A stretch of 64,000 nucleotides of DNA from Oreohelix idahoensis (lineage: Eukaryota > Mollusca > Gastropoda > Stylommatophora > Oreohelicidae). The stretch is from positions 1 through 64,000 of the forward strand of contig JAMPIV010004467.1 in the NCBI GenBank assembly GCA_024509875.1, written 5' to 3'. The stretch's first letter is position 1. Every line of letters begins with the position of its first letter. A program made the translations under genes and the position numbers. Shown piece after piece: positions 33,541 to 46,491 of this stretch. The notes below the pieces were generated by a model. That model did not search any database, was not told the origin of the DNA, and was given only the letters and a program-made list of their open reading frames with translations.

Positions 33541-35123
33541 CTAGACCTTTATGCAAGATAAGAGATCCTTTCCCATCATGCGCAACTTAACAGGAAGAGC
33601 AGGAAGAGGGTGACCACAAATTAAGGTAGATACAGTCGATGGCTCGAACAATGTTAAGCATTGGGGGCATTCAGTTGCTCTCCCAAAATCGAAAGCACAA
33701 CCAGTGCTACTATTAGAGTTCCCATTATCATTTACCTGATTACAGGCTTCATTAAACTCTTGTTGCGCAGAGTTTGCCTGTTGGTAAGATTTTCTTTTGT
33801 TATGTCTAGGTCTGCCGCGATTATCATTTCCCCTGTAATTGTTATCATATTGCCTATTGTAATCATCATTCCGGTTTGAATCCCGGTTTCTAAATTCACC
33901 ATCGTCATAATCTTGACGTCGAGAATGATTACCTCGAGAAGAAAAGCTCGGATAGTTTTTATTGTGATAACCTTTGCGATAGTGTCTATAATTATTACCA
34001 CCAAAATTACGAAAACTACCATCTCGTCTCCAGTTCTTAGAAGAAAAACCTTCATATGTTGGATTACTCTGCTTATGAGTGTAATTCTGATTACTTTTCC
34101 TATTCCAGTTTTGTTGAGCACCCTGAAATTTCTTATTGAAATTAGGGCCATATGGTGCTGCCGAAGCAACTGGCAACCCTTCATTCATTTTAGAATTGCT
34201 AACTGTAGCATGGGGATGCGCGGTGGCATACTGACAACAGTATTCCTCCATGTCTTTTAAGTTTCTAGGTTTACGCTCATGAAGAAATGAAAGGAAAGAA
34301 TCATTAACAGATTACAAAACTTTGTCTCGATGCAATACGTCCTTTAGACCTTCATATGTTTTCTCAGTTTGAGACAACTCAATCCATCGTGTAAATGTAC
34401 GACGTATCTTTGTAACAAAATCAGAGAAATCTACTCCATTCTCTGGCAACATTGTCCTAAAACGAAGACGATAATCTTCTTCTTTTAGTTGATATTTTTT
34501 TAGTAATACTGCTCTAACAACATCATAATTAGTCCTGTCATGTTCCTCTATTGTCATAAGAGTAGTCACTGGTTCACCTGTAAAAAATTCCATCAGTAGT
34601 TCGACATATTTTTCCTTTTTTATTTTATGCGTATCGCATAAAAATTCGAATCTATCAAGATAATCCGTTATATCATCTTTTTAAGGATTGAAATGAGGTT
34701 ATTTGATCTTACTAGACTTTTCCTTTGTTGTATCCGAAGTTGCTTGATGAGCACCAGCATTCATCAACTTTAATTTCTCTAACTCTAAAACCGCGAGTCT
34801 TTCCTCATGTTCCCTTTTTGCTTTTCTCTTTTCAGCCTCAGCTTGATATTTTCTTTCCTCAGCAGCAACTTGAAATTGAAGCTTTTTCTCCTCAGCAGCA
34901 GCTTGAAGTTTTTTCTCCACAGCAGCAGCTTGTAATTGAAGCTTTTTCTCCTCAGCAGCAGCTGTATTCTTCTATCTTCAGTTTCTCTATCCAACTGCAT
35001 TTGTATCCTTTTCTCCTCAGCCTTCTGTGCCTTGGCATATTGAGCAAGTGCGAATTCTTTTAACTTCTCACCTGTTTTCCCAAGGGCTTTCCCTTGTTCA
35101 ATAAAGACGTCCAGTGTAGACAT
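33541..35123 (-). pseudogene. E2 Gag
   Basis: Four frames (34785-35123, 34699-34920, 34312-34593, 33541-34251) match the E1 Gag along its length. The start is MSTLDVFIEQGKALGK at 35123; then come a Gln/Glu/Lys-rich repeat coiled coil, the capsid-like part (LPENGVDFSDF), an Asn/Arg-rich tail and the CPQC...CGH zinc-like motif near 33660-33605. Frameshifts lie near 34900, 34690 and 34250, and a stop near 34310. Confidence 0.88.
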
Positions 35124-36447
35124 TATGTCTAACTATGTGAGATCCGACCTGAAAAATTCAATAAATCACCTATCTCACCTTGATGGGAGACAAGTCTGTA
35201 ATACTAGACTTGTATACTCACTTTATTTTATTCAATTCTCTTTGAGAGACAAGTCTTAATCAAAGACCTTGTATGATTACCTTGTTTCTTTATAATAATA
35301 TTCTATCAATAATCTCAATATGAATAGTATATCATATTAATAACAATAATAATAATACATGACCAAGTATATGTATGTAGACTGTGTATGACAATAATAA
35401 ATACAAGGGCAAAGATACAGAACAACAACCGAAAACGTTCGCAGAAGTCAAAAAAACAATACAGCGAAACTAAGGAAAATGTTACAAAAATATGTAAAGA
35501 TGACTCGAAAAGTAAACAAGACAAATGGCAACACTGTTATAAACAAAAAAGGTGTAAAGAAATAAATGAAAGGAAGAGAGACGAACAGATACAAACAAAA
35601 CAAATCGTAAATCAAAGAATGGAAAAATAACAAAAAAAACACTAACACATCTCGTCACAGCTAAACGTAGATAGCAACAATTGTCGCTAGCAAATCCCAA
35701 TTAAGGAAATTTGCAGTCCCTACAGAAAACGCTCTCAATAGACAACCTCTATGACGTGTTATGATCTAAAGGAGTCACCTTACCCAACCAGCCCGCTGAA
35801 AACACCAGAAAAATACACAACAATAATACAAGTAACATAAATATCATCAATGGAATGTGTTGCAAACAAATTAATTACAAATAACAGTATAGTAACTCTC
35901 TTGCTCTTTGTCAACACGGGAGTACAATGTCAAGCGCGCAATGATTGTTAGATCCACAATAACATGTAGTGGTCTCCAGGAACATAAAGTCACTATGACC
36001 TTCTCGATGAATAGTTGAGACTTGAGGCCCAATGTTGAAAAAGTTCGTAGACGGTATTGTTTACCAAAAATACTTGACCTCGAAATATGTGACTTGAACG
36101 TTCAGACGTTGAAGAGTCTGTTGACTGTAACGTGTAAACAACCAGCGGTACTGTTTACAAAAAGGAATCGACTTGTGTGCAGCTGTGGTCCATGTAGCAA
36201 TATTGCCAAGATGCCAACTCCAGTACTTGTACCCACTGTCGTTCATGTAGCATTATCACACAGATGCCAACACTGTTTATGTGGGTCAACAGTCGATGAC
36301 CTATTTCTACTGTCCTGTGTAGCCAAAGCTTAGAAATGTAGAGTACTACCGATGTGTGTTATTTATAGCTGTCAACCTTGATCGTTCCGATCTGTAGTCG
36401 AAGCCAAAAGTGAAGCCGTAAAGCCCACGGAACTGGCCTACCAGAAA
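35124..36447 (-). other. E2 leader with presumed primer binding site
   Basis: About 1.3 kb without a supported gene. On the minus strand the bases after the 5' LTR read TTTCTGGTAGGCCAGTTCC, close to E1's TTTGGTGGCCA at the same place. The frames at 35315-35700 and 36022-36333 look incidental. Confidence 0.65.
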
Positions 36448-36589
36448 TGTTACTTGACTTTTATAGCGTGATGCAAATGTTGATGTGTAATTGGCCAGGT
36501 ATGCGTGTCGATGTCACCTGAACAGGGTAATGGTGTGGTGAACATCTGGGTCACTCACGCTGACAGCATACATGGTCCTTGTACGATGA
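36448..36589 (-). repeat. E2 5' LTR, inner 142 bases
   Basis: Matches 28630-28771. It stops at GATGA, where E3 begins (TGTCGTAG). The missing remainder of about 1.1 kb is at 56490-57594 in inverse orientation. Confidence 0.93.
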
Positions 36590-39188
36590 TGTCGTAGATT
36601 TTAGATGGGAGAATTAAGACTTGGGTTGGTCCCTTCTGAATAGATTGGAATGAGTGAGAGTCACAGTGTGAGTTAGTAAAGGAAATAGATTCCACGAGTG
36701 AGATGATAGAATGTGATATAGAGGCTGTCTCTGAAAGTGAAAAAAAAATTCTTCTCTCTCTCACCTATCTTCTACGACAGCTTTTACAGCGTCAGACAGT
36801 CTAAACACATATATATATATATTACATATATTTCTATCTACTCACGGGCACGCACGTACACGTGACGACAGTTAAACACACAGACGTGAGAAATCTATAA
36901 CAATGAATATATATATATTAGAACGAGCTGACCAACGCACTGATTTAGTTCAAGAGAGATTTTTTTAAATTATCATCTAAAAAAAATCTTCTCACAACAC
37001 CTAAAAAAGATACATCAAGGAAAACATATACAAATAGTCATAAAATTCAAGAAAATGCTACAAGGATGATAGCCCCGTTATGATCTTACTCTAGGTTTAG
37101 CCCACAGCCCCGTTAGGATGACAGATGATGGCCCAAAGAGTTATAGATGCATATGGTTAGGGTCTAATATTGTCCCCTTTCTTAAAGGTAAGAACTGACT
37201 TATGACAGCAGTATCTATTCTAAAGGAACAATTAAATTAAGCAGCAAGTCTTTCATAAGGAAAAATTACAAACAAATGAGTGCATTAAACAACGAACATC
37301 CTTCCGTCACTTTCACTCGGTTCTTTCATCCGGGTACCCAGGCTTTCGTGCTTACCTAAAAACTTGAGGTTGTTCACCGTCTGGCGCACCTTAGGACACT
37401 TCTCTACAGTGAATCTGGATTCTTTGGATAAAGCGAATCCCAGCTCTACAAATACAGGTTTCTTCCACTGTTTTCGGGGAGCGTTCACTTCACCAGTTAA
37501 ATTTTAGATTTACTGTTAATGTCACTTGAATCAGGTTTGATAAGCAAGTTTAAACGGGCACACAGAGTTCAGAAAATGACGAGGATTCCCTTAATTTGGA
37601 AAAGATGACCAGTGGACAACTGCTCTCAACAGATAGTCTTGGTTCACTATCCACTCTTTCAATAGGGTCGGAAATGTTAATGTTATTTCTTGTAATTATT
37701 CTCGCCGCTAGGCAGCATGTACATTTGAATTTGTGGAACAATATGAACTGGCTCCAAAGCCCAGTATATATTTCTAGTCTTTAGAAACCGTTAGTGGGAT
37801 GGGTACTACTGTCTATCTCTGATGGCACATGCACTGTCAGACCAGTGTTACTTGAAAAAACCCACGTGGTTAAAGATAGGAAATGTCAATGCTTCTCACA
37901 AGTATGTCTCTTTACTAAACGCCGGCAAGTTGGGTTCACCCCAGTATTCACTGAATGAAGAAAAACAACATATAATATACTATACAGAATATGTACTCGT
38001 TATAATCTTACATTTTAAACGGCAAGCCTACAGCTTGACTTATTATTATTAAAACTTCCCGTGAGATAAGTTATATAAAAATCAATCATCATGAATTAGG
38101 AATATCTGCGTATTCCGTCAATATTCACTGATGTCGCATCTAGCATTCATAAGTTAGTTTAGAAAAATATACTCGACTGAGTAGTTAGCAGTTAAATTAA
38201 ATTTATTATAGCTACCTGTTTGTTAAGCTTAGAAATATAATTTATTCTGCTTTCCACTGTATGCATCACTAGAAAATAATACAGACTTATAAATTAATCG
38301 CTCTGCACCAAATCTAACTAGGGGAAAAAATAAGCAATTTAACACCTTAAACACTTTGCAAATGCTAGATATATTAGATATAATATTTTTACCTCCACAC
38401 GCAGAACTACTGACTAAACCATGAACTAGAATACTGCAATCTAATGGTAGTCTAGAACTCGGCAAAATTTTGCCAAGAAACTCAGACTTCGCCAAAACAC
38501 AGATATTTGGCCTAGCACAGCGATCTGTCTACTGCAAAATTTTGAGGACTGAATGAAAATAAGGTTTAGCATTCTGGTTATATCTATTACCAGACAAAGA
38601 GGTAAACGTTTAATTTCGCAAAATGCATGTACTCTCCCCTTCACTCTCTCTCACACCTCCCATTTACTAGAAGCATTTCCCCTAACTGACACTTCTCGTT
38701 TTCACGCCTCACGCTGACGAGGGCCCACCGTGAATGCAGTGTCAGGTCAGATTTCCAGACAACTGTCTCGTACTGCGTCGTAGAGATGTCAGTAATCACG
38801 CCTTACCTAAGCGCTCAGCCGAAAGAAACCCCGCGTGACAGGTGCAAATGTAGACATTTAGTTTGCTCTCATGTCTGAGATAAGCAAAAGTCACAGTTTC
38901 GTTCACTGACATCTAATGCCATAGAATGCATTCTCACGCCAAATCGTCTGGTGAGGGACTGAACGTTACGTCAGAAGTTACTCGTTTAATCAGCACTGAT
39001 ATGCGTTTCTAAATGAGACACTAAACTCGCAAAAGTGAGAATGGGAAAATAGTAATGTATATAGTCGCAAACGAACGAATGCGAAAAATACAGGAAAAAG
39101 GTAAAGAGTTAATAAATTAAAGGATATGGGTAAAAGAAAAAAAAGGAGAAGATATAGGCAATTTAATGATCATAAAACCTATGTGACA
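36590..39188 (-). repeat. 3' LTR of E3 (2.6 kb)
   Basis: On the minus strand it starts TGTCACATAGG directly after a G-rich tract and ends CTACGACA. Bases 36590-38603 match 43210-45210, and 38590-39188 match 57595-58198 inverted. It contains ATATAT microsatellites near 36809 and 36909. The small frames (for example 37596-37784, repeated at 44207-44395) carry no domain. Confidence 0.92.
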
Positions 39189-39206
39189 GTACGTCCCCCC
39201 TTTAAG
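39189..39206 (-). other. E3 polypurine tract
   Basis: On the minus strand it reads CTTAAAGGGGGGACGTAC directly before the LTR start. This fixes the LTR boundary and the element direction. Confidence 0.85.
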
Positions 39207-39315
39207 ATATGGAAGCACTCCATGTCTACGTTATGGAATATAATTTCCTATATCCGCAGCTTCAGGGTGTCTGTCCTCTTCCATCTCATCTCCCCCCTCC
39301 ATCTCTGTGCAATTC

Positions 39316-41139
39316 CTACTCAAGTCTACTCCCAAAAGTTTTCTTCCTCTGGAATGTCTCCCATGCGCGCTTGAAAAAGCGTCGCCGCTTCTGGCATTTT
39401 TGAAAGAATTCGTGTGATTGCGGTGGAGTATCCCTGCCGCTATCATCATCTTTGTCAGCTTTGGCGATCGTCAGGAGATGGTCGGAGGTTGGCACTGGTT
39501 TTTCCAAGTATCTCTTTAAGAGATTTAAATGGAAAACCTTCTCATTTCCTTGAATAGAGATCTGGTAGTTAGCCTTAGAAAACTTTTTCAGGACGGTAAA
39601 CCGCCCTTGCCATCCGATCCTCAGTTGGTTGTTCTCGGTAGGGAGTAACACCAAAACTTTCTCTCCTGCTTCTAATTCTCTCTCTTTCGCGACTTTCCTG
39701 TATCGGTTAGCGTGCTTTGCGCGTGCTCGCTTAAAGTTAGTCGTTGCTAGGTCCCATCCTAGTTTCAACCTTCCTTTCAAATCCGATACGTATTTGCTTG
39801 CTGAGACAACTGTCTCATCCGCCTTCTCGTCTGTCAGAGACTGAAGTAAGGCTTCGAGCGGGTACTTAATGGGTCTGCCGAATAAGAGTGTAGCTGGCGG
39901 AAATCCTGTGGAAGTATGAGGAGATTCTCTGTAGCCAAATAATGCTGCAGGAATACAGAGATCCCAATCTTGAGGTTTCACTTGTGCCAGCTTACTTAGC
40001 ATCATGGTGAGGTTTCCATTAGCACGTTCCACGAGCCCATTTCCGGCCGGAGTATATGGCTTAGTGTGGATGTGTTGGGTCCTCAAGATCTTCACGATCT
40101 CATCCATCAACAGGTTTCGGTATTGAGATCCGTTATCCGTCAGCTCTTGCTAAAGGAGTCCAAACCGATTGAAAATCTGCACGAAGGCTTCTGCGACATG
40201 CTTGGCATCTGCGCATGTTAGCGGTATAGCTTCTGCCCATAAAGTGCATGTATCGACTAAGTCAGGATAAACCTGTTCCTTCTTTTAGTCCTTTCGAAAG
40301 GCCTTAAAATGTCGATCACAACCCGTTCGAATGGTGTTCCCACTATTGGCATTTCACCCAACGAGACTAGGGGTGTCCGTTGCTTGGGTGGTACACGTTG
40401 GCACTAGGCACAGGATTTGACATATCTGATAATATCAGTATTTACTCCTGGCCACCAATAATGAGTGGTTATCCGTTGATTTGTGGCGTTCTGTCTCATA
40501 TGTCCGCTGAAGGGAAGAGAGTGCTCCATTTCTATTATTTGGCTTCTGTACTGTTTCGGTACTAGGAGCTGGTTGTAACCTTGGTCAGGCTTGCCCGTTC
40601 TGCGATAAAGTACGCCATCCTTAGAAAAAATGTCCCCGTGCTGTCTGGGTTCCTTAGCCATGGACAGTTTCCTAAAGCAGGGTGCCAAAGTAGGGTCCTT
40701 TTGTTGCGCTTCTTTAAGTTCCATGGGTAACAATATAGGCGCAGGCTCCCGTTCCTTCTTGGTTTGCCCTCTTGTAGTTACCGCTGCCACAATCGGCTCT
40801 TCCGGTTTCCCAATACACACGTATCTCCCGCCAAGTATGACTGGGTAGATGGGATCATCCATAACAGCCGCTTTGATCACGCCTCTGACAAAGTCAGAGT
40901 GTATCTCCACCAATGCGATGGGAAGCGCTGTAGGTGCATCACTCTTACGAACTCCACAAAATTGGACGGTCTCTGCTGTCTCTTGACCGGGTTTGACCAG
41001 GTTTCTGGCGACAATGCAATCATAAGAAAGCCCCGTGTCAAATAAGCAAGAAGTTTGAGAACCGTTCAAAATAACAGTACCTCGCGTTGAGGGTCTATCC
41101 CCAACAGGTTGGAAATCACTGTCAATAATTCCACCTTGC
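39316..41139 (-). pseudogene. E3 protease and integrase
   Basis: The upper frame (40404-41069) begins in the protease: CLFDTGLSYD holds the catalytic Asp-Thr-Gly. It continues through a VTTRGQ linker into the integrase zinc finger (HSLPFSGH). The lower frame (39316-40110) has NGLVERANG with the catalytic Glu, the domain with VLVLLPTENNQLRIGW, and a stop at 39316. Between them lie the first Asp (VVIDI) and the second (TDNGSQ), the latter 35 residues before the Glu. Three in-frame stops and at least one frameshift lie between 40110 and 40410. No RT or RNase H follows before the LTR, whereas E1 has both after IN. Confidence 0.9.
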
Positions 41140-42427
41140 GAGACTGTTAATAAGCATCCGATGCGTTTCGGCTCGGTGTGCTCGGTCTGATCATATGTCC
41201 CGTGCTCAGGGGTTCTCCCTTTGCCACCTTGTCCTTTCTGGCTGCGCTGCCATGTAGGGCGGTCGGGTTGATCAGACTGTTTGGGGTGGTTGGGGTACTT
41301 GTTTTTGTAGAACTTGGATTTTTCAGGAGGGGGGTTTGAGATCCAGTTTCTCTGTGGTTATTTTGGTTAGAAATATGAGAAGTATGAGAAGCCTGAGAAG
41401 ATTGGTCTAGATTATTTTTCCGAAAATGCTCTTCTGTCGGTTTACGTTTTGAGGCCGGTAGTTCAGCCAGCGCATTGTGATAACGCTCAGAATTCTCTAA
41501 GATGTCTTCAAGCTTTTCTGCACCTTGCTCAGCCAAAAACCTCCGGGTGTCCGCAGACAAAGTGTTCTTTATTTGTTCTGTTAGAACAAATTCCTCAAGA
41601 CCTTCATAGGTAGAGGGGAGCTGTGAAAGCTCAAGGCACTTTGTTAGGTATCCCTTTAGACGGGAAGAGAACTGCTGGAAATTTTCCTAGCTCTCTTTCC
41701 TGCTGTTTCGGAAGAGTTGCAAAAATTTGCGAGCATTCATTTCAAAACGCTCGAGCAAAGCTTTCTTCAACACATCATAGTTGTCTTGTTGGCTGCTTTC
41801 CAGTTTGGCGTAAACATCATACGCACTACTTTTCAAAGCCTGAGAAAGCTTCACATTCCATCACGACCTCTCCAAACCGTACAGAGTTGCAATTTTCTCA
41901 AATTTTTCTAACCATGTGTCAATCTTCTCATTAGGACAAGGGAAAGATTCTAGCGGAAAAGACATAGCCGTGAGATGAGTAGATTGAGTATTGGCAGGAT
42001 CAGTTAAGGAAGAATGAGGAGAAGACTCTCCATTGCTGGAGGTAGAGGTAGCACCACGACTTTGGAATTCAAGAGTTTTAAGAGCCAACTCATGCTATCT
42101 CTCTTCCCTCTCCTTCTCATGCTGTCTCTCTTTCTCTCATTCCACATGCTGTCTCTCTTTCTCCTTTTCCTCATGCTGCATCCTGCGAATTTCCATCTCC
42201 TCGTCCATCTTCTTCTGCTCTAATAGACGGTCTTCCCTTTCCTTCTCTCTAGCTTCTGCTTCTTTCCTCTTGAGTTCTTCTTTTTCCTCTTTAGCTTCAG
42301 CTGCTTTCCTCTCCGCATCATATCTCTTAAGTTCGTCTCTGACAAACGCTTTCGCTTCCTCTCCTTCCAGTCCCTCCTCTCTCGCTTCGTCCCTGAGGAG
42401 TTGTCTAAGCTTTGCCCTCTCGGCCAT
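41140..42427 (-). pseudogene. E3 Gag-like protein
   Basis: The start MAERAKLRQLL at 42427 opens a strongly charged Glu/Lys/Arg coiled coil (42137-42427), reminiscent of the coiled N-termini of the E1 and E2 Gags. Later frames (41861-42088 and 41147-41560) give a capsid-like part (NEKIDTWLEKFEKIATLYGLE) and a Ser/Thr/Asn-rich tail that shifts into the protease frame near 41240. I see no CCHC knuckle. Breaks near 42130, 41860 and 41560 make it a pseudogene. Confidence 0.82.
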
Positions 42428-43209
42428 ATTATGTCAGTGACTGAGACTAGTTAGGAAAGAAAATAGGACAAAGGATACACTGGTTCCTACCACTTACGAG
42501 AAAATACCAAATAAAAGATGATATACTTAACCCTGGGATACCTCCTCCAAAATAAAACTCTTACTATCGCTGCTATTAATCGGCAATAAAGCACCTAATG
42601 CAAAACACGACTACGCCAACTAAATGGTAGTTAAGATTTTCTCACTGAAAAATAAGTTGCTACAGTGGAAAACACAATGATTATAGCAAAAATTCCGGAG
42701 AAAAAAATACCCCTTAATTTATCCATTACAAGTACACCCCTGAAGACAGTTAGAGTGAGGGAGGCAATTAATCTGGACAAATAGTCCGAAACGCACTCCT
42801 TAGCTTTGCTCAAACACCTACTTCTTCAGTACCCGGTGAATGTTATACACTCACCACTTTACCAGCGTTTAGTATTACAAATCAACAATTAACATATATT
42901 CCGACAAAATCAACCTGTATACCAAATGTATAATGCTTAATAATGCTGTGGAAAAAACAATCATTAGCCGTGTGGTCAGCACGCCCATAAACAGATCGTT
43001 ATGTCTAGGGGATAATTATTTTAAAAATATATAACAAACTCCACGAGACAATCACACTCTTACTCTATATCAGAATAAAGAATCTTACAGACGAGCTGAT
43101 GTTTGTCGTCTCGTCTTCCTATTCAAAGTTCAAAATCCCGATAGACAAGTCCACATCTGTCGTATCGTCTCAGGATTTTGGGTTCACTTCCCGGTAACAA
43201 GCAACCATT
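42428..43209 (-). other. E3 leader with presumed primer binding site
   Basis: No supported gene. On the minus strand the first bases after the LTR are AATGGTTGCTTGTTACC. The TGG two bases in is a likely primer-binding start. Confidence 0.65.
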
Positions 43210-45210
43210 TGTCGTAGATTTTAGATAGGAGAATTAACACTTGGGTTGGTCCCTTCTGAATAGATTGGAATGAGTGAGAGTCACAGTGTGAGTTAGTAAA
43301 GGAAATAGATTCCACGAGTGAGATGATAGAATGTGATATAGAGGCTGTCTCTGAAAGTGAAAAAAAATCTTCTCTCTCTCACCTATCTTCTACGACAGCT
43401 TTTACAGCGTCAGACAGTCTAAACACATATATATATATTACATATATTTCTATCTACTCACGGGCACGCACGTACACGTGACGACAGTTAAACACACAGA
43501 CGTGGGAAATCTATAACAATGAATATATTAGAACGAGCTGACCAACGCACTGATTTAGTTCAAGAGAGATTTTTTTTAAATTATCATCTAAAAAAATCTT
43601 CTCACAACACCTAAAAAAGATACATCAAGGAAAACATATACAAATAGTCATAAAATTCAAGAAAATGCTACAAGGATGATAGCCCCGTTATGATCTTACT
43701 CTAGGTTTAGCCCACAGCCCCGTTAGGATGACAGATGATGGCCCAAAGAGTTATAGATGCATATGGTTAGGGTCTAATATTGTCCCCTTTCTTGAAGGTA
43801 AGAACTGACTTATGACAGCAGTATCTATTCTAAAGGAACAATTAAATTAAGCAGCAAGTCTTTCATAAGGAAAAATTACACACAAATGAGTGCATTAAAC
43901 AACGAACATCCTTCCGTCACTTTCACTCGGTTCTTTCATCCGGGTACCCAGGCTTTCGTGCTTACCTAAAAACTTGAGGTTGTTCGCCGTCTGGCGCAAC
44001 CTTAGGACACTTCTCTACAGTGAATCTGGATTCTTTGGATAAAGCGAATCCCAGCTCTACAAATACAGGTTTCTTCCACTGTTTTCGGGGAGCGTTCACT
44101 TCACCAGTTAAATTTTAGATTTACTGTTAATGTCACTTGAATCAGGTTTGATAAGCAAGTTTAAACGGGCACACAGAGTTCAGAAAAACACGAGGATTCC
44201 CTTAATTTGGAAAAGATGACCAGTGGACAACTGCTCTCAACAGATAGTCTTGGTTCACTATCCACTCTTTCAATAGGGTCGGAAATGTTAATGTTATTTC
44301 TTGTAATTATTCTCGCCGCTAGGCAGCATGTACATTTAAATTTGTGGAGCAATATGAACTGGCTCCAAAGCCCAGTATATATTTCTAGTCTTTAGAAACC
44401 GTTAGTGTGATGGGTATTACTGTCTATCTCTGATGGCACATGCACTGTCAGACCAGTGTTACTTGAAAAAAACCCACGTGGTTAAAGATAGGAAATGTCT
44501 ATGCTTCTCACAAGTATGTCTCTTTACTAAACGACGGCAAGTTGGGTTCACCCCAGTATTCACTGAATGAAGAAAGACAACATATAATATACTATACAGA
44601 ATATGTACTCGTTATAATCTTACATTTTAAACGGCAAGCCTACAGCTTGACTTATTATTATTAAAACTTCCCGTGAGATAAGTTATATAAAAATCAATCA
44701 TCATGAATTAGGAATATCTGCGTATTCCGTCAATATTCACTGATGTCGCATCTAGCATTCATAAGTTAGTTTAGAAAAATATACTCGACTGAGTAGTTAG
44801 CAGTTAAATTAAATTTATTATAGCTACCTGTTTGTTAAGCTTAGAAATATAATTTATTCTGCTTTCCACTGTATGCGTCACTAGAAAATAATACAGACTT
44901 ATAAATTAATCGCTCTGCACCAAATCTAACTAGGGAAATAAATAAGCAATTTAACACTTTAAACACTTCGCAAAATGCTAGATATATTAGATATAATATT
45001 TTTACCTCCACACGCAGAACTACAGACTAAACCACGAACTAGAATACTGCAATCTAATGGTAGTCTAGAACTCGGCAAAATTTTGCCAAGAAACTCAGAC
45101 TTCGCCAAAACACAGATATTTGGCCTAGCACAGCGATCTGTCTACTGCAAAATTTTGAGGACTGAATGAAAATAAGGTTTAGCATTCTGGTTATATCTAT
45201 TACCAGACAA
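43210..45210 (-). repeat. E3 5' LTR, inner 2.0 kb
   Basis: Near-identical to 36590-38603 (about 1-2% different by eye). It breaks off at ATTACCAGACAA (45199-45210), after which LINE B sequence begins. The outer 0.6 kb lies at 57595-58198, inverted. Confidence 0.93.
45199..45210. repeat. 12-base target-like repeat at the left inversion junction
   Basis: ATTACCAGACAA here reappears inverted at 58187-58198, next to the poly-A end of the SINE. In the uninterrupted LTR (38585-38600) it occurs once. Confidence 0.9.
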
Positions 45211-45250
45211 TAGGTCATCTGCATATAAGGCAGCTTTCACTCCTGCAGGG
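45211..45250 (-). pseudogene. LINE B copy 3, RT active-site fragment
   Basis: Forty bases encoding, on the minus strand, PAGVKAALYADDL, which continue the LINE B copy 3 frame interrupted at 49413 by LINE B copy 2. They end abruptly at 45211, the left inversion junction. They match 59043-59082 of copy 4 exactly. Confidence 0.92.
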
Positions 45251-45525
45251 GGGTCCAAATGGGGCAGTGATGCGCAATACAAGACTCAACATGTCTCTTA
45301 GCCTCTCCTGCCCAAGTCTACCTCACCTACTCGTGGTGGACCCCGTTATACCCAGTAATCTTGCCGAAGGTTGGGTATCAACCCCAGCGGGAGGCAAGAT
45401 GGGACAGCAAACGAGGTAAAGGCAAAATCAAATCCCCCAGCCAGAGGGGGAGGCATGAGCACACTCTGCCTTAAGAAACAGGTGCTGAAGTCAGATGTAC
45501 CAGGCCAGGAGGCGCACCAGCAACC

Positions 45526-46491
45526 ATGGTACCATGCAACCCGCTTTGGTTTAATATGTCTACACAACAGATGTCAAAAAATTATCGGTATGGTGCTCGC
45601 CCTGTGAAGTCCCTCCAGGCAGGAGCAGTGCCGGATTCTGAGCCTCGACAGAATCCACCCTCAGCTACTGGAGGTCTCCTTAGTCCGCCAAATGGAGCCA
45701 GGAGGCGGAAGGAGAAAGTAACTGGCCAACCAGATAAGACGACGGCCCCTCTGAATGTCATGCATTGGAATGCAGAGGGAGTCAACAACAAAAAGACTGA
45801 ACTAGAGAATACCCTATTTCGGAAAGAAATTAGCATATGCTGCATACAAGAAACCCACCTACAGGAAGGAAAACATTTTAAGATACGTGGCTATCAATGC
45901 TTCAGAGTTGACAGAAAAGATCGGAAGAAGGGTGGCATACTAACACTGATAAGGAATAACCTCAACGCTATAGAATCCAAGACATATAAAGAAGGTGCAG
46001 AATACCAAGTAATCCATCTAAAACATAACACTCTGGAACTGGATCTCCTAAACTTCTACTGCCCCAATGACATACCACTGAACATGACTAGCATAGATGT
46101 CCCCATTGGCAACTTCATAGCGGTGGGAGACTTCAACAGCCATTCCCAAAGCTGGGGATACAACCAGCTAGATAGAAGGGGCGAAGAGATAGAAAACTGG
46201 CAAGACGACAATAACCTAACCCTTCTAAACAACCCTAATGATCCTCCAACCTTTTACTCCAGAAGATGGCATAGCACCTCTACTCCAGACCTGGCATTCT
46301 GCACACCTGATTTGGCTGGGATAGTGGAAAGGGAAATAGGAGAACAACTCGGTGGAAGTGATCATCGTCCTGTATTCATCAAAATTAATAGAACAATTAA
46401 TACAAGTCCAAGTCAGCCAAGATGGAATTATAAAAAAAGCAAATTGGTCCATTTATCAACACAGAGCAAATCTGCTTACAAAAGATATTAA
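45526..46491 (+). pseudogene. LINE B copy 2, endonuclease
   Basis: Frame of 321 residues with RYGARPV...QAGAVP (the shared LINE B N-terminal mark), HWNAEGV, IQETHL, GDFNSHSQSWG and GGSDHRP, the full set of endonuclease motifs. The real start is unsure; the family mark lies near residue 20, so the first ATG may not be the natural one. After WNYKK a shift at a run of seven A (46432-46438) moves the protein into the 46352-47401 frame. Confidence 0.92.

Larger units (their letters stand above)
28630..36589 (-). mobile_element. LTR retrotransposon E2, Gmr1-type, main part
   Basis: Read on the minus strand it has leader, Gag, protease, integrase, RT, RNase H and 3' LTR, the same order as E1 but as a degraded and divergent relative. 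Its 3' LTR is 28630-29863. Its 5' LTR begins at 36448 but is cut at 36589 by E3; the missing part is at 56490-57594. The duplication ATAAC flanks the whole element (28625-28629 and, inverted, 56485-56489). It was inserted into the LINE A RNase H coding region. Confidence 0.93.
36590..45210 (-). mobile_element. LTR element E3 (Gag-PR-IN, no RT), main part
   Basis: Reads on the minus strand. The complete 3' LTR is 36590-39188. The 5' LTR is 43210-45210 plus an inverted remainder at 57595-58198. The interior of about 4 kb encodes a Gag-like protein, a protease and an integrase, all with breaks, and the integrase ends only about 130 bases before the 3' LTR, leaving no room for RT or RNase H. The duplication GATGA (36585-36589 and, inverted, 57590-57594) shows that it inserted into the E2 5' LTR. 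Confidence 0.92.

Noticed and set aside
37596..37784. Small membrane-like protein, also at 44207-44395
   Set aside because: It is conserved only because both are copies of the E3 LTR; no sign of selection or expression.
38597..39188. Interior sequence of E3 rather than LTR
   Set aside because: A 2.0 kb LTR first seemed right from 36590-38603 against 43210-45210, but the polypurine tract lies at 39189 and the missing 0.6 kb is found at 57595-58198, so the LTR is 2.6 kb.
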